Assembly: GCF_014194975.1 (NCBI RefSeq)
Contig: NZ_JACIAY010000007.1
Coordinates: 124,001-188,000, forward strand
Origin: Sphingomonas sp. BK580
Lineage (GTDB): Bacteria > Pseudomonadota > Alphaproteobacteria > Sphingomonadales > Sphingomonadaceae
DNA: 64,000 nt
Direction: 5' to 3'
Below are positions 45,262-54,250 of this stretch, piece by piece. Numbering within the stretch: position 1 is the stretch's first letter; the number at the start of each line of letters is the position of its first letter. Made by a program: the position numbers and the translations under genes. The notes below the pieces were generated by a model. That model searched no databases. It saw only the letters and a program-made list of their open reading frames with translations, and had not been told where the DNA came from.

Positions 45262-47361
45262 TTACCCTGCCAGCACCAGCTCCGCCGCGCGCGAGAGCGC
45301 CAGCGTGCCCTGTTGCCGAACCGCCACGCGGCGCACGCCATGCCCCGCCGGCAGCCGCAGCGTCGGCGCCGCCACCGTGACTCGGCGGGCGTCGTCGACC
45401 GTCACCACGTACAGCTCGCGCTCCTCGCCGAGCGGCACCGGTGCCTCCTCCCAGCGCCAGCCATACCGGCTGCGGCGCACCCAGGTCAGCAGCGTTCCAC
45501 CGTCCGCGGCGGCGCGCGCGCGCAGATGCACGGGCGCGGGCGGCGCCAGCGCGCCGCCGTCGAGCACGACCTCGGCGCTCACCGGCGCACCATCCCCCAC
45601 GCCTGCGGCGAGCACGCGCACGGGATCCCCCGCGCGCGCGCCCGGCAACGCCACCGTCACGCACGTCGCGCGCTCCACCAGCACGAAGCGGGCGCCCGCG
45701 GGCGACACCGTCACGACGGTGCCGCGGCGCGCGCGCAGCAGCGTCGAGAGGCGCCAGCGCCGCGGCGCGAGCTGGTGCGCGTCGGCGAACTGCACCAGCT
45801 CGTCGCCGACCAGGGCGAGGTTGGCACCGCGGTCGAGCGCGCGCGGCGCGCACGTTTCCAGCACCATGTCGTCGTGCGCGAGCAGCAGCTCGATCGTGTT
45901 GGCACGGTCCACCAGCGTGCCCGGCGCGCGCGCCAGCGGCGCCACCAGCGCGCCGATCACCGCCGCGGGCGCGGTGTCACCCGCCGCGATCCAGCTCGCC
46001 CCGGCGTCGTCGCTCACCAGCAGCGCGGCGCGGCGCCAGCCCGGCGCGGTGCCCGCGGCGAACACCGTCACGCGCTCGACCGCGGACGCGACATCGTCGA
46101 GCGGCGGCAGCTCGGCGAGCTGGAGCAGCGTCGCGCCGACCGCGACGTCGGGCGCGCACCGCGCCGTCCCGGCGTCGGCGGGCGCCGCCGCGGTGGGCGC
46201 GTCGTCGACCGCGGCGAGCTCGAGCGTCACCGCGTGCTGCTCGTAGCGCGCGCGCGTCACCCGCCACGCCGCCGCCTCGTCGTCGATCCGCACCGCGACG
46301 CCGGGCCGCGCCGCCAGCGCGCGCGCGTCGAGCGTCACCGTGCGCGACACGCGCGCGCGCTCGGCGCGGCGCAGCGTATCCCGTGCCAGCGCGGCGGCGC
46401 GCGCGGCGCTCAGCGTCGCGGGCAGCTCCACCGTGTCCTCGCGCCAGCCCGCGCCGCCGCGCCGCGCGTGCTGCGCGCCGACCTGATAGTCGCGCGCGGC
46501 GTCGTAGTGCGCCACCGTCACCGCGCGCGGCGCGGTCTCGACCGGGCGGCGCAGCGTCTCGCGCGCGATCGGGTCGTCGAGCGCGAGCGTCGTGTCGCAG
46601 CGGTCGGCCAGCGCGAGCCCGCCGGGCACCGCGACGAACCAGCCGCCGGTGAGACTCGCCAGCGGCGCCAGCGCGCCCGCCACGCTGTCGCCGCTCGCGG
46701 CATAGCCGTCGACGGTGGCGTCGGGACCGGCGCCGACGATCGCGCCCGCGCCGATCGCGCGCGCGACGTCGCCGACGCGCACCGGCGCGGCGTCGGCGAC
46801 CACCTCGAACGACAGCATCGGCACGCGCCCGCCGAAGTCGGCGAGCTGGAGCTGCTCGAACACCGCATAGGCGATGCCGCGGAACGCCGGCGCGTCGCGC
46901 TCGTGCGCGGCGATCAGCGGGTCGGGCAGCTGGTCCTCGGTGCCGCGGTGGAGGCGGAAGCCGGTGGCGCTCTTCCAGTCGCCCGCCGCGCCGCGCAGCA
47001 GCTGGCCGTCGGCCCAGATGCGCCGCACCTCGACGATCGCGCGCGCCGACAGCGCCACCGCGAAGGAAGCGGTGTAGCCCGCGTTCGCGCCGCGCCCGCT
47101 CTTGCCGTGCGCGGCGTGCGCGGCGGGGGCGGGCTCGGTCGACCACAGCAGGGTACCGCTCACCCGCGTCACGCCGAACAGCAGCGGCAGCGGCGTGGCG
47201 TAGGCGGCGCTCTGGACACGCGGCTCGGCCAGCCGCGGCCCGGCGCGGTGGCGCGGCGCGAACAGCGCGCGGTCGAGCTGGTGCCCGAGCAGCCCCCCGA
47301 TCGCGCCGCCGACCGGCCCGCCGACCGCGCGGCCGAGCGTGGAGAGGACGAGCGTGGCCAT
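45262..47361 (-). CDS. GTA-like tail tip / baseplate protein
   Basis: A 699-residue protein located where the large RcGTA tail protein gene (g15) is expected. The N terminus is glycine-rich and hydrophobic (STLGRAVGGPVGGAIGGLLG), followed by LPLLFGVTRVSGTLLWS, a tail-hub-like start. Later it shows PRAVTVAHYDAARDYQVGAQ and ALAARPGVAVRI, resembling the baseplate hub domain of phage tail proteins. It is shorter than RcGTA g15 (about 1,300 residues). GGAG before ATG 47361 sets the start. Confidence 0.75.
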   Translation of the reverse strand: MATLVLSTLGRAVGGPVGGAIGGLLGHQLDRALFAPRHRAGPRLAEPRVQSAAYATPLPLLFGVTRVSGTLLWSTEPAPAAHAAHGKSGRGANAGYTASFAVALSARAIVEVRRIWADGQLLRGAAGDWKSATGFRLHRGTEDQLPDPLIAAHERDAPAFRGIAYAVFEQLQLADFGGRVPMLSFEVVADAAPVRVGDVARAIGAGAIVGAGPDATVDGYAASGDSVAGALAPLASLTGGWFVAVPGGLALADRCDTTLALDDPIARETLRRPVETAPRAVTVAHYDAARDYQVGAQHARRGGAGWREDTVELPATLSAARAAALARDTLRRAERARVSRTVTLDARALAARPGVAVRIDDEAAAWRVTRARYEQHAVTLELAAVDDAPTAAAPADAGTARCAPDVAVGATLLQLAELPPLDDVASAVERVTVFAAGTAPGWRRAALLVSDDAGASWIAAGDTAPAAVIGALVAPLARAPGTLVDRANTIELLLAHDDMVLETCAPRALDRGANLALVGDELVQFADAHQLAPRRWRLSTLLRARRGTVVTVSPAGARFVLVERATCVTVALPGARAGDPVRVLAAGVGDGAPVSAEVVLDGGALAPPAPVHLRARAAADGGTLLTWVRRSRYGWRWEEAPVPLGEERELYVVTVDDARRVTVAAPTLRLPAGHGVRRVAVRQQGTLALSRAAELVLAG

Positions 47362-47404
47362 GCGGGTGCGTCTCCATGATGATGCGGTCGGCGAGCGTGG
47401 CTCG

Positions 47405-47585
47405 CCCCGCTGTCGTGCCCCGGCGAAGGCCGGATCCCGGTTGGGAAGGTTCGCGCGGGCCTCACCGACGTTCCCCACCTGGACCCCGGCGTGCGCCGGG
47501 GTGGAAAGGGTGAGGGCTGCGGAGCGCCTCGCCCATCGGCATCGTCTCCCAGCTGGGCCCCGGCCTCCGCCGGGGAACGATGTCG
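47405..47585. repeat. Palindromic repeats, family A, within the GTA cluster
   Basis: Three arms (TGCCCCGGCGAAGGCCGG, GGACCCCGGCGTGCGCCGGGG and GGGCCCCGGCCTCCGCCGGGG) lie between the tail tip gene and the peptidase gene. Such a gap is unusual in an otherwise overlapping operon. Confidence 0.65.
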
Positions 47586-47613
47586 CGCTCGAAGCAGCTC
47601 GGCTGCCCGCCCC

Positions 47614-47985
47614 TCACCCGCACCAGCGCCACGCCGCCACCAGCGGCCACGGCGGCTCGCCCGGGCGCTCCACCACGCGGCCGACGGCGGCGTCGGCGTG
47701 GAGGAGGCCGCGCTCGCTGCGCACCGCGAGGTGGAGCTGCGCCGGCGAGACGCGCAGCAGCAGCACGTCGCCCGGCGAGGCGCCGTCGCACGCGACCAGC
47801 CCCGGCGGCAGCGCGAGCGGCGGCAGCGTGCCGCGGCGCAGGCGATAGTCGCGCGGCAGCGTCACCTCCGCCCCGACCCGCGCGAGCGCCACCGCCACCA
47901 CCCCGACACAGTCGAGACCGAGCGCCGGTTCACGCCCCTGCGCGCGGAAGCGCACGCCGATCAGCGAGCGCGCGGCGGTGAGGAC
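47614..47985 (-). pseudogene. NlpC/P60-type cell wall peptidase (GTA g14-like), 5' end lost
   Basis: The recognisable part (about 124 codons) starts at VLTAARSLIGVRFRAQGREP and contains the catalytic-type cysteine in LGLDCVGVV, a later histidine in AQLHLAVR and the end HADAAVGRVVERPGEPPWPL. These match the NlpC/P60 enzyme that GTA particles use to cross the cell wall. Upstream of the first homologous codon lies a family B repeat (47990-48189) instead of a start codon. The frame stays open through the repeat to 48240, so a fusion protein with an artificial N terminus is possible. The native start is missing. Confidence 0.7.
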
Positions 47986-47989
47986 GCAA

Positions 47990-48189
47990 GATCCTCTCCG
48001 ACACGGGGAGGGTCGTGCAGGCCGCCATGTCTCCCGGACATGGCTGGCATCGCTGGGGGAAATCCCACCTGCACGACAGCCGAAGGCTGGTGGAGGGGCG
48101 CTCCCGGAGACGAGCCGGCCCGTCTGCGGGAGCGCCCCTCCACCACCGCGCTGCGCGCGGCGGTCCCCCTCCGCTTGCAGGGGAGGATC
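47990..48189. repeat. Palindromic repeat, family B, at the 5' end of the peptidase gene
   Basis: Begins GATCCTCTCC and ends GGGAGGATC; the centre has GGTGGAGGGGCGCTCC and GGAGCGCCCCTCCACCAC as an inverted pair, and CATGTCTCCCGGACATGGC is shared with the copy at 23357. It occupies the place where the peptidase start codon should be. Confidence 0.75.
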
Positions 48190-48250
48190 TTGGGCGCTCG
48201 GATCCCGCGACGACTCGACCCAAGCACCGACCTTCTCCATGCCCGCTCCC

Positions 48251-49041
48251 TCACGCCCCCGGATAGCGCGTCAGCAGGTCGTTCCCCGGCACATAGGGTT
48301 CGCCACGGAAGTTGACCGAATTGTCGAAGCGCGCCGCGCAGGTGGCGAGCCTCTTGTCGCAGCCCTCCACCAGCTCCACCAGCGCGTCCGCCGCCACCGC
48401 GTGCGGCGGCGCCTCCTCCAGCGTCACGCCCGTGCCCGCCGAGCCCGCCACCCCGCTGATTAGCCCCGCGTTGCCGCCGTCGAACCAGCGCAGCACGCCG
48501 CCGGCATAGGCGCCCGCCACCGGCTCCGCCGCGTCGAGCGTCAGCGCCGTCCCCTCCGCCGCGACCACGCGCGCGAAGCGCCGCCGCGCCGCCATCATCA
48601 CGCGGCAGCGGCGGTCGCCCAGCTCGGCGCGGTGAGCTCCACCGCGGGGCGGTCAAGCCGCGCCTGCGCGCCGCTCAGCTCGGCGGTGAAGTCGCGGTCG
48701 CGCGCGGTCACGGCGCCGATCCGCCCCTCGCCGAGCGGGAGCGGCGCGGCGGCGGGGTCGCTCCAGTCGACCGCGAGGCAGACCACGCGCGCGCCGTCCC
48801 AGCGCCCGTCGGCGAGGTCGCGCGCGGTGATCGCGGCGGCGGTGAAGGCGCCCTCCGCCGCCATCGTGTCGGCGTCGAGCCCGCTGCCCAGCGCCACCGC
48901 CGAGGGCGTCATGCCCGGCGCGGCGCGGTAGACCAGCCCGTCGACGACGAGGTCGCGGTCGTGCGCGGTCAGCGCCAAGGTGACGCCGTCGCGCCGCTCG
49001 AGCCGCCAGCACAGCGCCAGCGCCAGCACCCGGTCGCTCAT
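48251..49041 (-). pseudogene. DUF2163 tail hub protein (GTA g13-like), frameshifted
   Basis: From ATG 49041 the frame encodes MSDRVLALALCWRLERRDGV...VELTAPSWATAAAA and stops at 48598. The second half (LGDRRCRV, RRRFARVV, LRWFDGGNAGLIS, CDKRLATCAARFDNSVNFRG, GNDLLTRYPGA) is the conserved C-terminal part of DUF2163 but lies in another frame, ending at 48251. Joined, the two halves give about 267 residues, a normal length. The break is at about 48622-48636, where the usual CRAELGD is reduced to AELGD. ATGA overlap with the upstream gene fixes the start. Confidence 0.8.
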
Positions 49042-51317
49042 GCCTCGCGCAGCTCCACCAGCGGCACGCTGTGCGCGCTGCCCGCCAGATAGGTCGCGCG
49101 CGCGACGTTCAGCCGGTCCTCGGCGAAGCGCACCGGCACGTCGAAGTCGAACGACGCGGTTACCGCCGCGCCGGCAGACGGCGCGTCGTCGAGCACGATC
49201 ACGCCGAGCGGCCCGAGCGTGAACGCCGCGGTCGCCGCCCCCGCCACCGCGACGCGCAGCGTCCCCGCCACCGGTCGCGTGATCCGCCGCGTCGCCGCGC
49301 CGTAGCGGGTCACCAGGTCGAAGCGCCGCGTCGCGCCGTCGCCATGGCCCAGCACGACCTCCCGCGCCTGCCAGTCGAACGGGTCGCGCAGCCGGAAGCC
49401 GCGCGCCGGCCCCTGGCGCGCGCGGTAGAAAGCGAGCAGCAGCGCGATGTCGGCCTCGCTGCGCACTCCCGGCCCGACGTCGTAGCGCGTGCGCGCCTCG
49501 GCCCAGGCGACGGTGCGGGTCTCGTGCCCGCCCGCGCTGGTCGTCACCGCGGTGGAGAAGCCCGGCGCCACCTCGGCCTCGCGCCCCAGCGCGATCGGGA
49601 ACAGCACGTCGTCGAAGGCGTCCATCTCGTCTTCCCCCTGCCAATAGACCAGCCCGTCGCGCAGCACCTGCGGCAGCGCCCAGAGGTAGCGCGCCGCCAC
49701 GCCGCGCCGCCGCGCCGCCATCGCCGCAGCGATGATCGGCGCCCACTCACCGCGGTCGGCGGGGCGCAGCACGAAGCCGGACAGATACTCCTGCCGCTCC
49801 GCGGGATAGCCGAGCGTCGCGCCGACCAGGGCGGCGCCGCGCTCGCTCGCCCCGGTCGCGCCCGCGGTGACCCAGTCGTAATCCTCGAGCTGGAGCCAAT
49901 CGAACGCGGGCGCGGCCCAGTCCCCCGGCAGGTTGAGCCGCCGCGCGCCCGGCATGGCGGGATCGAGCAGGGTCGGCAGGTAGATCAGCAGATAGGTCAC
50001 GCACCCCGGCCAGTCGCCGCGCACCGCCGCCACCAGCGCGGCGGTGGAGCGCGCCAGCGCGGCCGCGGCGCGGTCGAGTGTCGCCAGCTGCGCGGCGTCG
50101 AGCGCGCCGCGCAGCGAGGGGATCGCGACCGGCTGGAGCGCGGCGCGCGCGCTCTCGTCGTACAGGCACGGCCGCGCGTCGGCGCTGATCCACCACCACG
50201 GCTCGCCGACCTGGAAGCGCGGCGCCAGCCCCGCGCCCGCGCCGATCGCGACGAAGGCGCGCGCCACCGCGTGGAGATAGTCCATCGCGCCCGCGTGGGT
50301 CGGCGACAGCAGGGTCGAGGGCGGGTCCCAGCCGGTCAGCGCGGGCGAGCCGTCGGCGGCGCGCTGCTTCCAGTCGTCCCAGCAGTGGCGGTCGAGCAGC
50401 TCGTAGGAGAGCGACCAGATCAGCGCATAGCCGAGCCGCGCCGCGCGCCGCGCGAGGTCGGCGTGCCAGGCGGCGCAGGGCGCGTTGAGCGTGCCGCCGC
50501 GGCGGCTCACCAGCCAGCGCGTCTCCGCGCCCGCGCCCACCGCCTCGAGCCGAAAATAGTGGCTCATCCCGACGTAGTGGTCGATCGCGCCGCGGTAGCC
50601 GAGCTGGAGCGCGTTGCGCAGCAGCCGCGCCGGGGTGAGATGGTAATGGTCGTCGTAGCCGCTCGCCACGCGCAGGTCGTGCGCGGGCACCATCGCGTCG
50701 CCGATCGCCAGCACCGCGCCCGCGCCGTCGACGGTGATGCCGCTGAGCTCGGCCCAGCCCTCCGCCGGCGCGTCGAGCGGCGCGGCGCTCCGGTCGTAGC
50801 CGGGCGCGACCAGCGAGACGAACATCCGGTCGACGTCGCCCGCCCAGACCGGGTCGCGGTCGGCGGGCCGCGCGTAGCCGGCGTCGAGCGCGGCGAAGTC
50901 GAGCGTCACCTCGGCATCCTCGCGCGCGCCGTCGGCGTAGTTCCACAGCCGCACGTACCAGGCGCGCGCCTGCCCGGCGGCGTCGCGCCCCTCGATCGTC
51001 AGCGTCGGGCCGTCGACCTCGTCGAGCGCGCGCACCCCCGACGAGCGCCAGCGGAAGCGCAGCCGACAGGCGCGATAGTCGCGCGACGTGTCATAGCCGA
51101 GCAAAGGATGGTCGTGGCGATCGACGCTCTCCCAGATGATCCCGGCGAGATCGTCGCGGCGGTAGAAGACGGCGTCGACGCGGAGCACGTCGGGCGCGGG
51201 GTTGGTCGCCGCCGCCATCATCGGGCGCGGGAAGTTGACGGTCCAGTAGCGCGGGTCGAAGCGCGTGAGCCAGTCGGTCGCCTGCTCGGCGCGCTCGGTG
51301 GCGAGCCGAAAGGGCAT
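49038..51317 (-). CDS. GTA tail protein: large N-terminal domain fused to DUF2460 (g12-like)
   Basis: A 759-residue protein. The C-terminal 210 residues match DUF2460 (TIGR02217) of GTA and phage tails (PGFSTAVTTSAGGHETRTVA, RSEADIALLLAFYRARQGPA, GFRLRDPFDWQA, PVRFAEDRL). The first 540 residues form a domain that has FDPRYWTVNFPRPMMA and FQVGEPWWWI, the latter looking like a TIM-barrel glycosidase strand end. RcGTA g12 has only the C-terminal part, so this is a fusion. It probably forms the distal tail. GTG 51320 is an alternative start. Confidence 0.8.
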   Translation of the reverse strand: MPFRLATERAEQATDWLTRFDPRYWTVNFPRPMMAAATNPAPDVLRVDAVFYRRDDLAGIIWESVDRHDHPLLGYDTSRDYRACRLRFRWRSSGVRALDEVDGPTLTIEGRDAAGQARAWYVRLWNYADGAREDAEVTLDFAALDAGYARPADRDPVWAGDVDRMFVSLVAPGYDRSAAPLDAPAEGWAELSGITVDGAGAVLAIGDAMVPAHDLRVASGYDDHYHLTPARLLRNALQLGYRGAIDHYVGMSHYFRLEAVGAGAETRWLVSRRGGTLNAPCAAWHADLARRAARLGYALIWSLSYELLDRHCWDDWKQRAADGSPALTGWDPPSTLLSPTHAGAMDYLHAVARAFVAIGAGAGLAPRFQVGEPWWWISADARPCLYDESARAALQPVAIPSLRGALDAAQLATLDRAAAALARSTAALVAAVRGDWPGCVTYLLIYLPTLLDPAMPGARRLNLPGDWAAPAFDWLQLEDYDWVTAGATGASERGAALVGATLGYPAERQEYLSGFVLRPADRGEWAPIIAAAMAARRRGVAARYLWALPQVLRDGLVYWQGEDEMDAFDDVLFPIALGREAEVAPGFSTAVTTSAGGHETRTVAWAEARTRYDVGPGVRSEADIALLLAFYRARQGPARGFRLRDPFDWQAREVVLGHGDGATRRFDLVTRYGAATRRITRPVAGTLRVAVAGAATAAFTLGPLGVIVLDDAPSAGAAVTASFDFDVPVRFAEDRLNVARATYLAGSAHSVPLVELREA

Positions 51318-51865
51318 CACTCCGCCTCCTCGAGCGCGGCGCGCACCGCGCGCGCCACCTGCCGCGCCGACCGCTCGAGCGCGCGCGGCGCCTCGCCCGC
51401 GTGCGCGTTGACGGTGATGGCGAGCCGCAGGTCGCCGCGGCGCGAAGGCGCCGCGGTCTCGCGCAGCAGGTCGATGGTGTCGCGGGTCCGCTGCGTCGGG
51501 AAGGACGGGATCACCGCGCCCCGCTCGCGCCCGCCGCCGCCGTGGCCCAGCCCGAACAGCCCGCCGAGGAGCCCGGTGAGCAGCCCGGTCGCGCCGCCGC
51601 CGCCGGTGACGCCGGCGACACCGTCGCGCAGCGCCGCGCGCGCCACCGCGTCCATCGCCCCCATCGCCACGCCGCGCAGCTCGTCCATGCCGAGCTTGCC
51701 CTTGCGCACCGCCTCGAGCAGCGCGTGCTCCAGCCCGCGGCCGGCGCGCGCGGCGCCGAGCGCGAACGGGCCCTCGACCTGGCCGCGCATCGCGTCCAGG
51801 TCGCGCGCGAAACCGGCGGTGTCGGCGCGGACGCCGATCACCAGCCGCTCGATCTCCTCATCCAT
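51317..51865 (-). CDS. GTA tail tape-measure-like protein (g11-like)
   Basis: A 182-residue protein. It starts with MDEEIERLVIGVRADTAGFA and has a coiled helix (ALLEAVRKGKLGMDELRGVA), a very glycine-rich centre (GVTGGGGATGLLTGLLGGLF) and a mainly helical end. That layout corresponds to the short GTA tape measure proteins. It sits between the tail chaperone gene and the g12-like gene, overlapping the former by eight bases. Confidence 0.8.
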   Translation of the reverse strand: MDEEIERLVIGVRADTAGFARDLDAMRGQVEGPFALGAARAGRGLEHALLEAVRKGKLGMDELRGVAMGAMDAVARAALRDGVAGVTGGGGATGLLTGLLGGLFGLGHGGGGRERGAVIPSFPTQRTRDTIDLLRETAAPSRRGDLRLAITVNAHAGEAPRALERSARQVARAVRAALEEAE

Positions 51866-52070
51866 CGGGGAACATCTCCTGCAAGCGGGCGCGCAGCGCC
51901 GCGTCGGGCGGTGGGGGCACATCGGGCGCGAGCGCGGCGCCCGGCGCCGCGAGCTCGGCGGGCGTGGCGCGCCAGAACTCGTCGGGGCGCCAGCCGAGCG
52001 CGAGCGCGGCCAGCCCGGCGAGCCGAGTCGCCGCCGCCGCGAAGGTGGCGTCGCTCCCAGCCTCTCTCAT
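51858..52070 (-). CDS. Phage tail assembly chaperone, rcc01693 family (g10.1-like)
   Basis: A 70-residue protein of the rcc01693/TIGR02216 family: FAAAATRLAGLAALALGWRP and DEFWRATPAEL are the conserved elements. It is coupled to the upstream gp10-like gene by ATGA overlap. Confidence 0.85.
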   Translation of the reverse strand: MREAGSDATFAAAATRLAGLAALALGWRPDEFWRATPAELAAPGAALAPDVPPPPDAALRARLQEMFPDG

Positions 52071-52396
52071 CGTCCCGCGAGCACCTGGCGCAGCAGCGCG
52101 TGGAGCGCGGGCGTGGCGGCGGCGAGCCCGCCCGCCACCAGCGCCTCGCCGAGCGCGTCGCGGGTCAGCGCGGCGGGCCAGTCGTGGCGGCAGTGCCAGA
52201 ACAACGTCGCCAGCTCGGCCAGCGCGAGCTGCCCAGCCGCGGCGCGCTCGACCAGCGCGAACAGCGGCCCCAGCTCCTGCTCGGCGGCGATCAGCGCGGT
52301 GAAGCTGGGGCGCAGCACGAGCGTCTCGCCGGCGACGCGGATCGCCGCCTCGCCCCTCGCGGGATTGGCGGGCGCGGGATCCGGCGCGGCGCTCAT
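52067..52396 (-). CDS. GTA family protein gp10 (tail assembly)
   Basis: A 109-residue protein with GEAAIRVAGETLVLRPSFTA and LIAAEQELGPLFALVERA, which match the gene transfer agent gp10-like family. It overlaps the tail tube gene upstream and the small chaperone gene downstream, each by four bases. Confidence 0.85.
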   Translation of the reverse strand: MSAAPDPAPANPARGEAAIRVAGETLVLRPSFTALIAAEQELGPLFALVERAAAGQLALAELATLFWHCRHDWPAALTRDALGEALVAGGLAAATPALHALLRQVLAGR

Positions 52397-52794
52397 GCCG
52401 CCACCACCGCGCCGGAGCTCTCCAGCGCCAGCGTGTAGCTGCGCTCGCCGTTGTAATCGCCGGCATAGTCGAGCTTGGTGACGAGGAAGCGCCCGGCCAG
52501 CGCCTCGCCGCTCTCGAAGGTGAGCTGATAGTCGTCGAGCGTCCCCGCCAGCGCGCTGGCGCGCACCCGCGCCTCGGCGGCGGAACCGGTGAAGATTCCC
52601 GCCGCGGCGACGCTGACCGAGCGCACGCCCGCGCCGGAGAGCAGTTCGCGCCAGCCGCCCGAGTCCTTGTTGGTGATCGCGACCGCCTCGCCGTTAACGC
52701 TGAGCTGCGTGGTGCGCAGCCCCGCGACGGTGCGGTGGCCACCCGCGCCGTCCGCCACCTTGAGCAGGAACGCGCTGCCTCTCTCCGCTGCCAT
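52393..52794 (-). CDS. Phage/GTA major tail tube protein (g9-like)
   Basis: A 133-residue tail tube protein of the TP901-1 type. LKVADGAGGHRTVAGLRTTQ, the SGGWRELLSGAGVRSVSVAA region and FLVTKLDYAGDYNGERSYTL are typical. It forms the tube through which DNA would pass. It follows a gap filled with repeats. Confidence 0.9.
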   Translation of the reverse strand: MAAERGSAFLLKVADGAGGHRTVAGLRTTQLSVNGEAVAITNKDSGGWRELLSGAGVRSVSVAAAGIFTGSAAEARVRASALAGTLDDYQLTFESGEALAGRFLVTKLDYAGDYNGERSYTLALESSGAVVAA

Positions 52795-53154
52795 GTCGGT
52801 TCTCCTGGTTGATGATGTGATCCGCGGCGGCCACTCGCGTCAGCCCCGTTCCCTTCCCGTCATCCCCGTCCACACCGTCATCCCCGCGGAGGCGGGGATC
52901 CAGACACACTGACGTGACGGCTCCTGCGGAGACATCGGCGCCGAAGCCGCCATCGCCGGGGATACGGAGAGCCGAGGGCGGAGCCGCGCCGTCGCTGTGC
53001 GATCGTGAGACCTGCGCGTCTGGATCCCCGCCTTCGCGGGGATGACGGAGGGGAGGGTGGGAATGACGGGGGGGGGGGGGGGGGGCGGAGATTGATTCGA
53101 CGGGAACGCGCCGACGTCGCTGGTCCCGACCCCGCCGCACGCCAGCGCCTCCCC
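52795..53154. repeat. Repeat block with an 18-G run
   Basis: No gene. It contains a family A palindrome (CGTCATCCCCGCGGAGGCGGGG at 52879 with GGATCCCCGCCTTCGCGGGG at 53022) and a run of 18 consecutive G at 53068-53085. The block interrupts the operon between the tail tube and DUF3168 genes. Confidence 0.75.
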
Positions 53155-53553
53155 TCACCCCGCCCGCAGCATCCTTACGCGGACGTCGACCAGCGCGGCC
53201 CAGCGCGACGGCGCCTCCGCCACCAGCGCGAGCCGCAGCGGGGCGACGGTCACCACCTGCCACGCGCCCGCGCGCGGCGGCAGCGCGAGCAGCGCCGCCT
53301 CCGCCGCCGCGGCGAGCCGCTCGGCGCGCGCGCCGCTCTCGCCCTCGTCGCGGATCGTCACCCCCAGCCGCAGCTCGCGCCCGTCGTGCGTCTTGCTGCC
53401 CCAGTCGGTCGCGGCGATCTCGCGCAACAGCGCGTAAGGCACCGCCGCGCGCGGCGCAGCGCCGTCGAACACGCGCGTCACGCCGATGTCGCGCAGTGCC
53501 GCCAGCGCCGCCGCGCGCAGCGCCGCGTTGGCGCTCTCCGCCGCGGCGCTCAC
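53155..53553 (-). CDS. Tail completion protein, DUF3168 (g8-like)
   Basis: A 132-residue protein of the DUF3168 family (VTRVFDGAAPRAAVPYALLR, EIAATDWGSKTHDGRELRLG, VDVRVRML). It joins tail and head connector. GTG 53553 gives the four-base overlap with the upstream stop seen elsewhere in the cluster; GTG 53562 is an alternative. Confidence 0.85.
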   Translation of the reverse strand: MSAAAESANAALRAAALAALRDIGVTRVFDGAAPRAAVPYALLREIAATDWGSKTHDGRELRLGVTIRDEGESGARAERLAAAAEAALLALPPRAGAWQVVTVAPLRLALVAEAPSRWAALVDVRVRMLRAG

Positions 53554-53738
53554 GTCCGCCACCAGCCGAGCCGCGGGTCGGCGAGCCAGCGCCGCACCAG
53601 GCCGCGCCCGCTCACCGCGACGCCCTCGTCGACCAGCTCGACCCGCGCGCCGGGCAGCAGCGCGCGCAGCCGCGCCGCGACCCGCGCCTGGATCGCGGCG
53701 ACGCGGCGCGCAGCGATCCGCTCAACCGCGCCGCTCAC
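53550..53738 (-). CDS. Small GTA cluster protein (g7-like)
   Basis: A 62-residue protein (VAAIQARVAARLRALLPGAR, then RGLVRRWLADPRLGWW) between the connector and DUF3168 genes, overlapping both. The position fits the small head-tail joining protein of GTA clusters; the sequence alone would not identify it. Confidence 0.6.
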   Translation of the reverse strand: MSGAVERIAARRVAAIQARVAARLRALLPGARVELVDEGVAVSGRGLVRRWLADPRLGWWRT

Positions 53739-54250
53739 GCGCGCGCCTCCGCGACCAGCCGCAGCGACCGGTGCGGTCGCCACAGCGCGGTCACCGCGGC
53801 GGGCAGCGGGGTCGCGCCGCCGCGGTCGGCGAAGAGATAGGCTGCGAGCAGCACCGCGCCGTGGCGCAGCGCCGGCGGCAGCCCGGCCCAGTCGCCCGCC
53901 AGCCCCGCGGTGAAGGTGATCTCGACCGGCACGGCGGTGCGGACCCAGCCGGTGCCCTGCTCGTCGATGTCGACCATCGCGGCGGCGGGCGCCTCAACGT
54001 GGCGCACCGGTCGCGCCGGCAGCGGCTGCCACGCGGCGCGCGCGGGCAGCGACGCGACCAGCGGGCGCGCGATCAGCACCTCGCCGAGGAACAGCTCGGC
54101 GGCGCCGAGCGCGGTCTCGACCAGCGCGAGCGCGAGCGCGTCGTCGTCGGTGGCGGCGGCGCGCAGCTCGGCACGCAGCGCGACGAGCGCGGCGGCGCGA
54201 TCGGCCTCGCCCAGCGCCACCGCGCCGGGGGCGCCGCTGAGGATCGGCAT
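53735..54250 (-). CDS. Head-tail connector protein (g6-like, phiE125 gp8 type)
   Basis: A 171-residue protein: an N-terminal helical part with DDDALALALVETALGAAELFLG, then VDIDEQGTGWVRTAVPVEITFTAG, the usual gp6/phiE125 gp8 pattern, and RHGAVLLAAYLFADRG. AGGAGA before ATG 54250 fixes the start. Confidence 0.82.
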   Translation of the reverse strand: MPILSGAPGAVALGEADRAAALVALRAELRAAATDDDALALALVETALGAAELFLGEVLIARPLVASLPARAAWQPLPARPVRHVEAPAAAMVDIDEQGTGWVRTAVPVEITFTAGLAGDWAGLPPALRHGAVLLAAYLFADRGGATPLPAAVTALWRPHRSLRLVAEARA

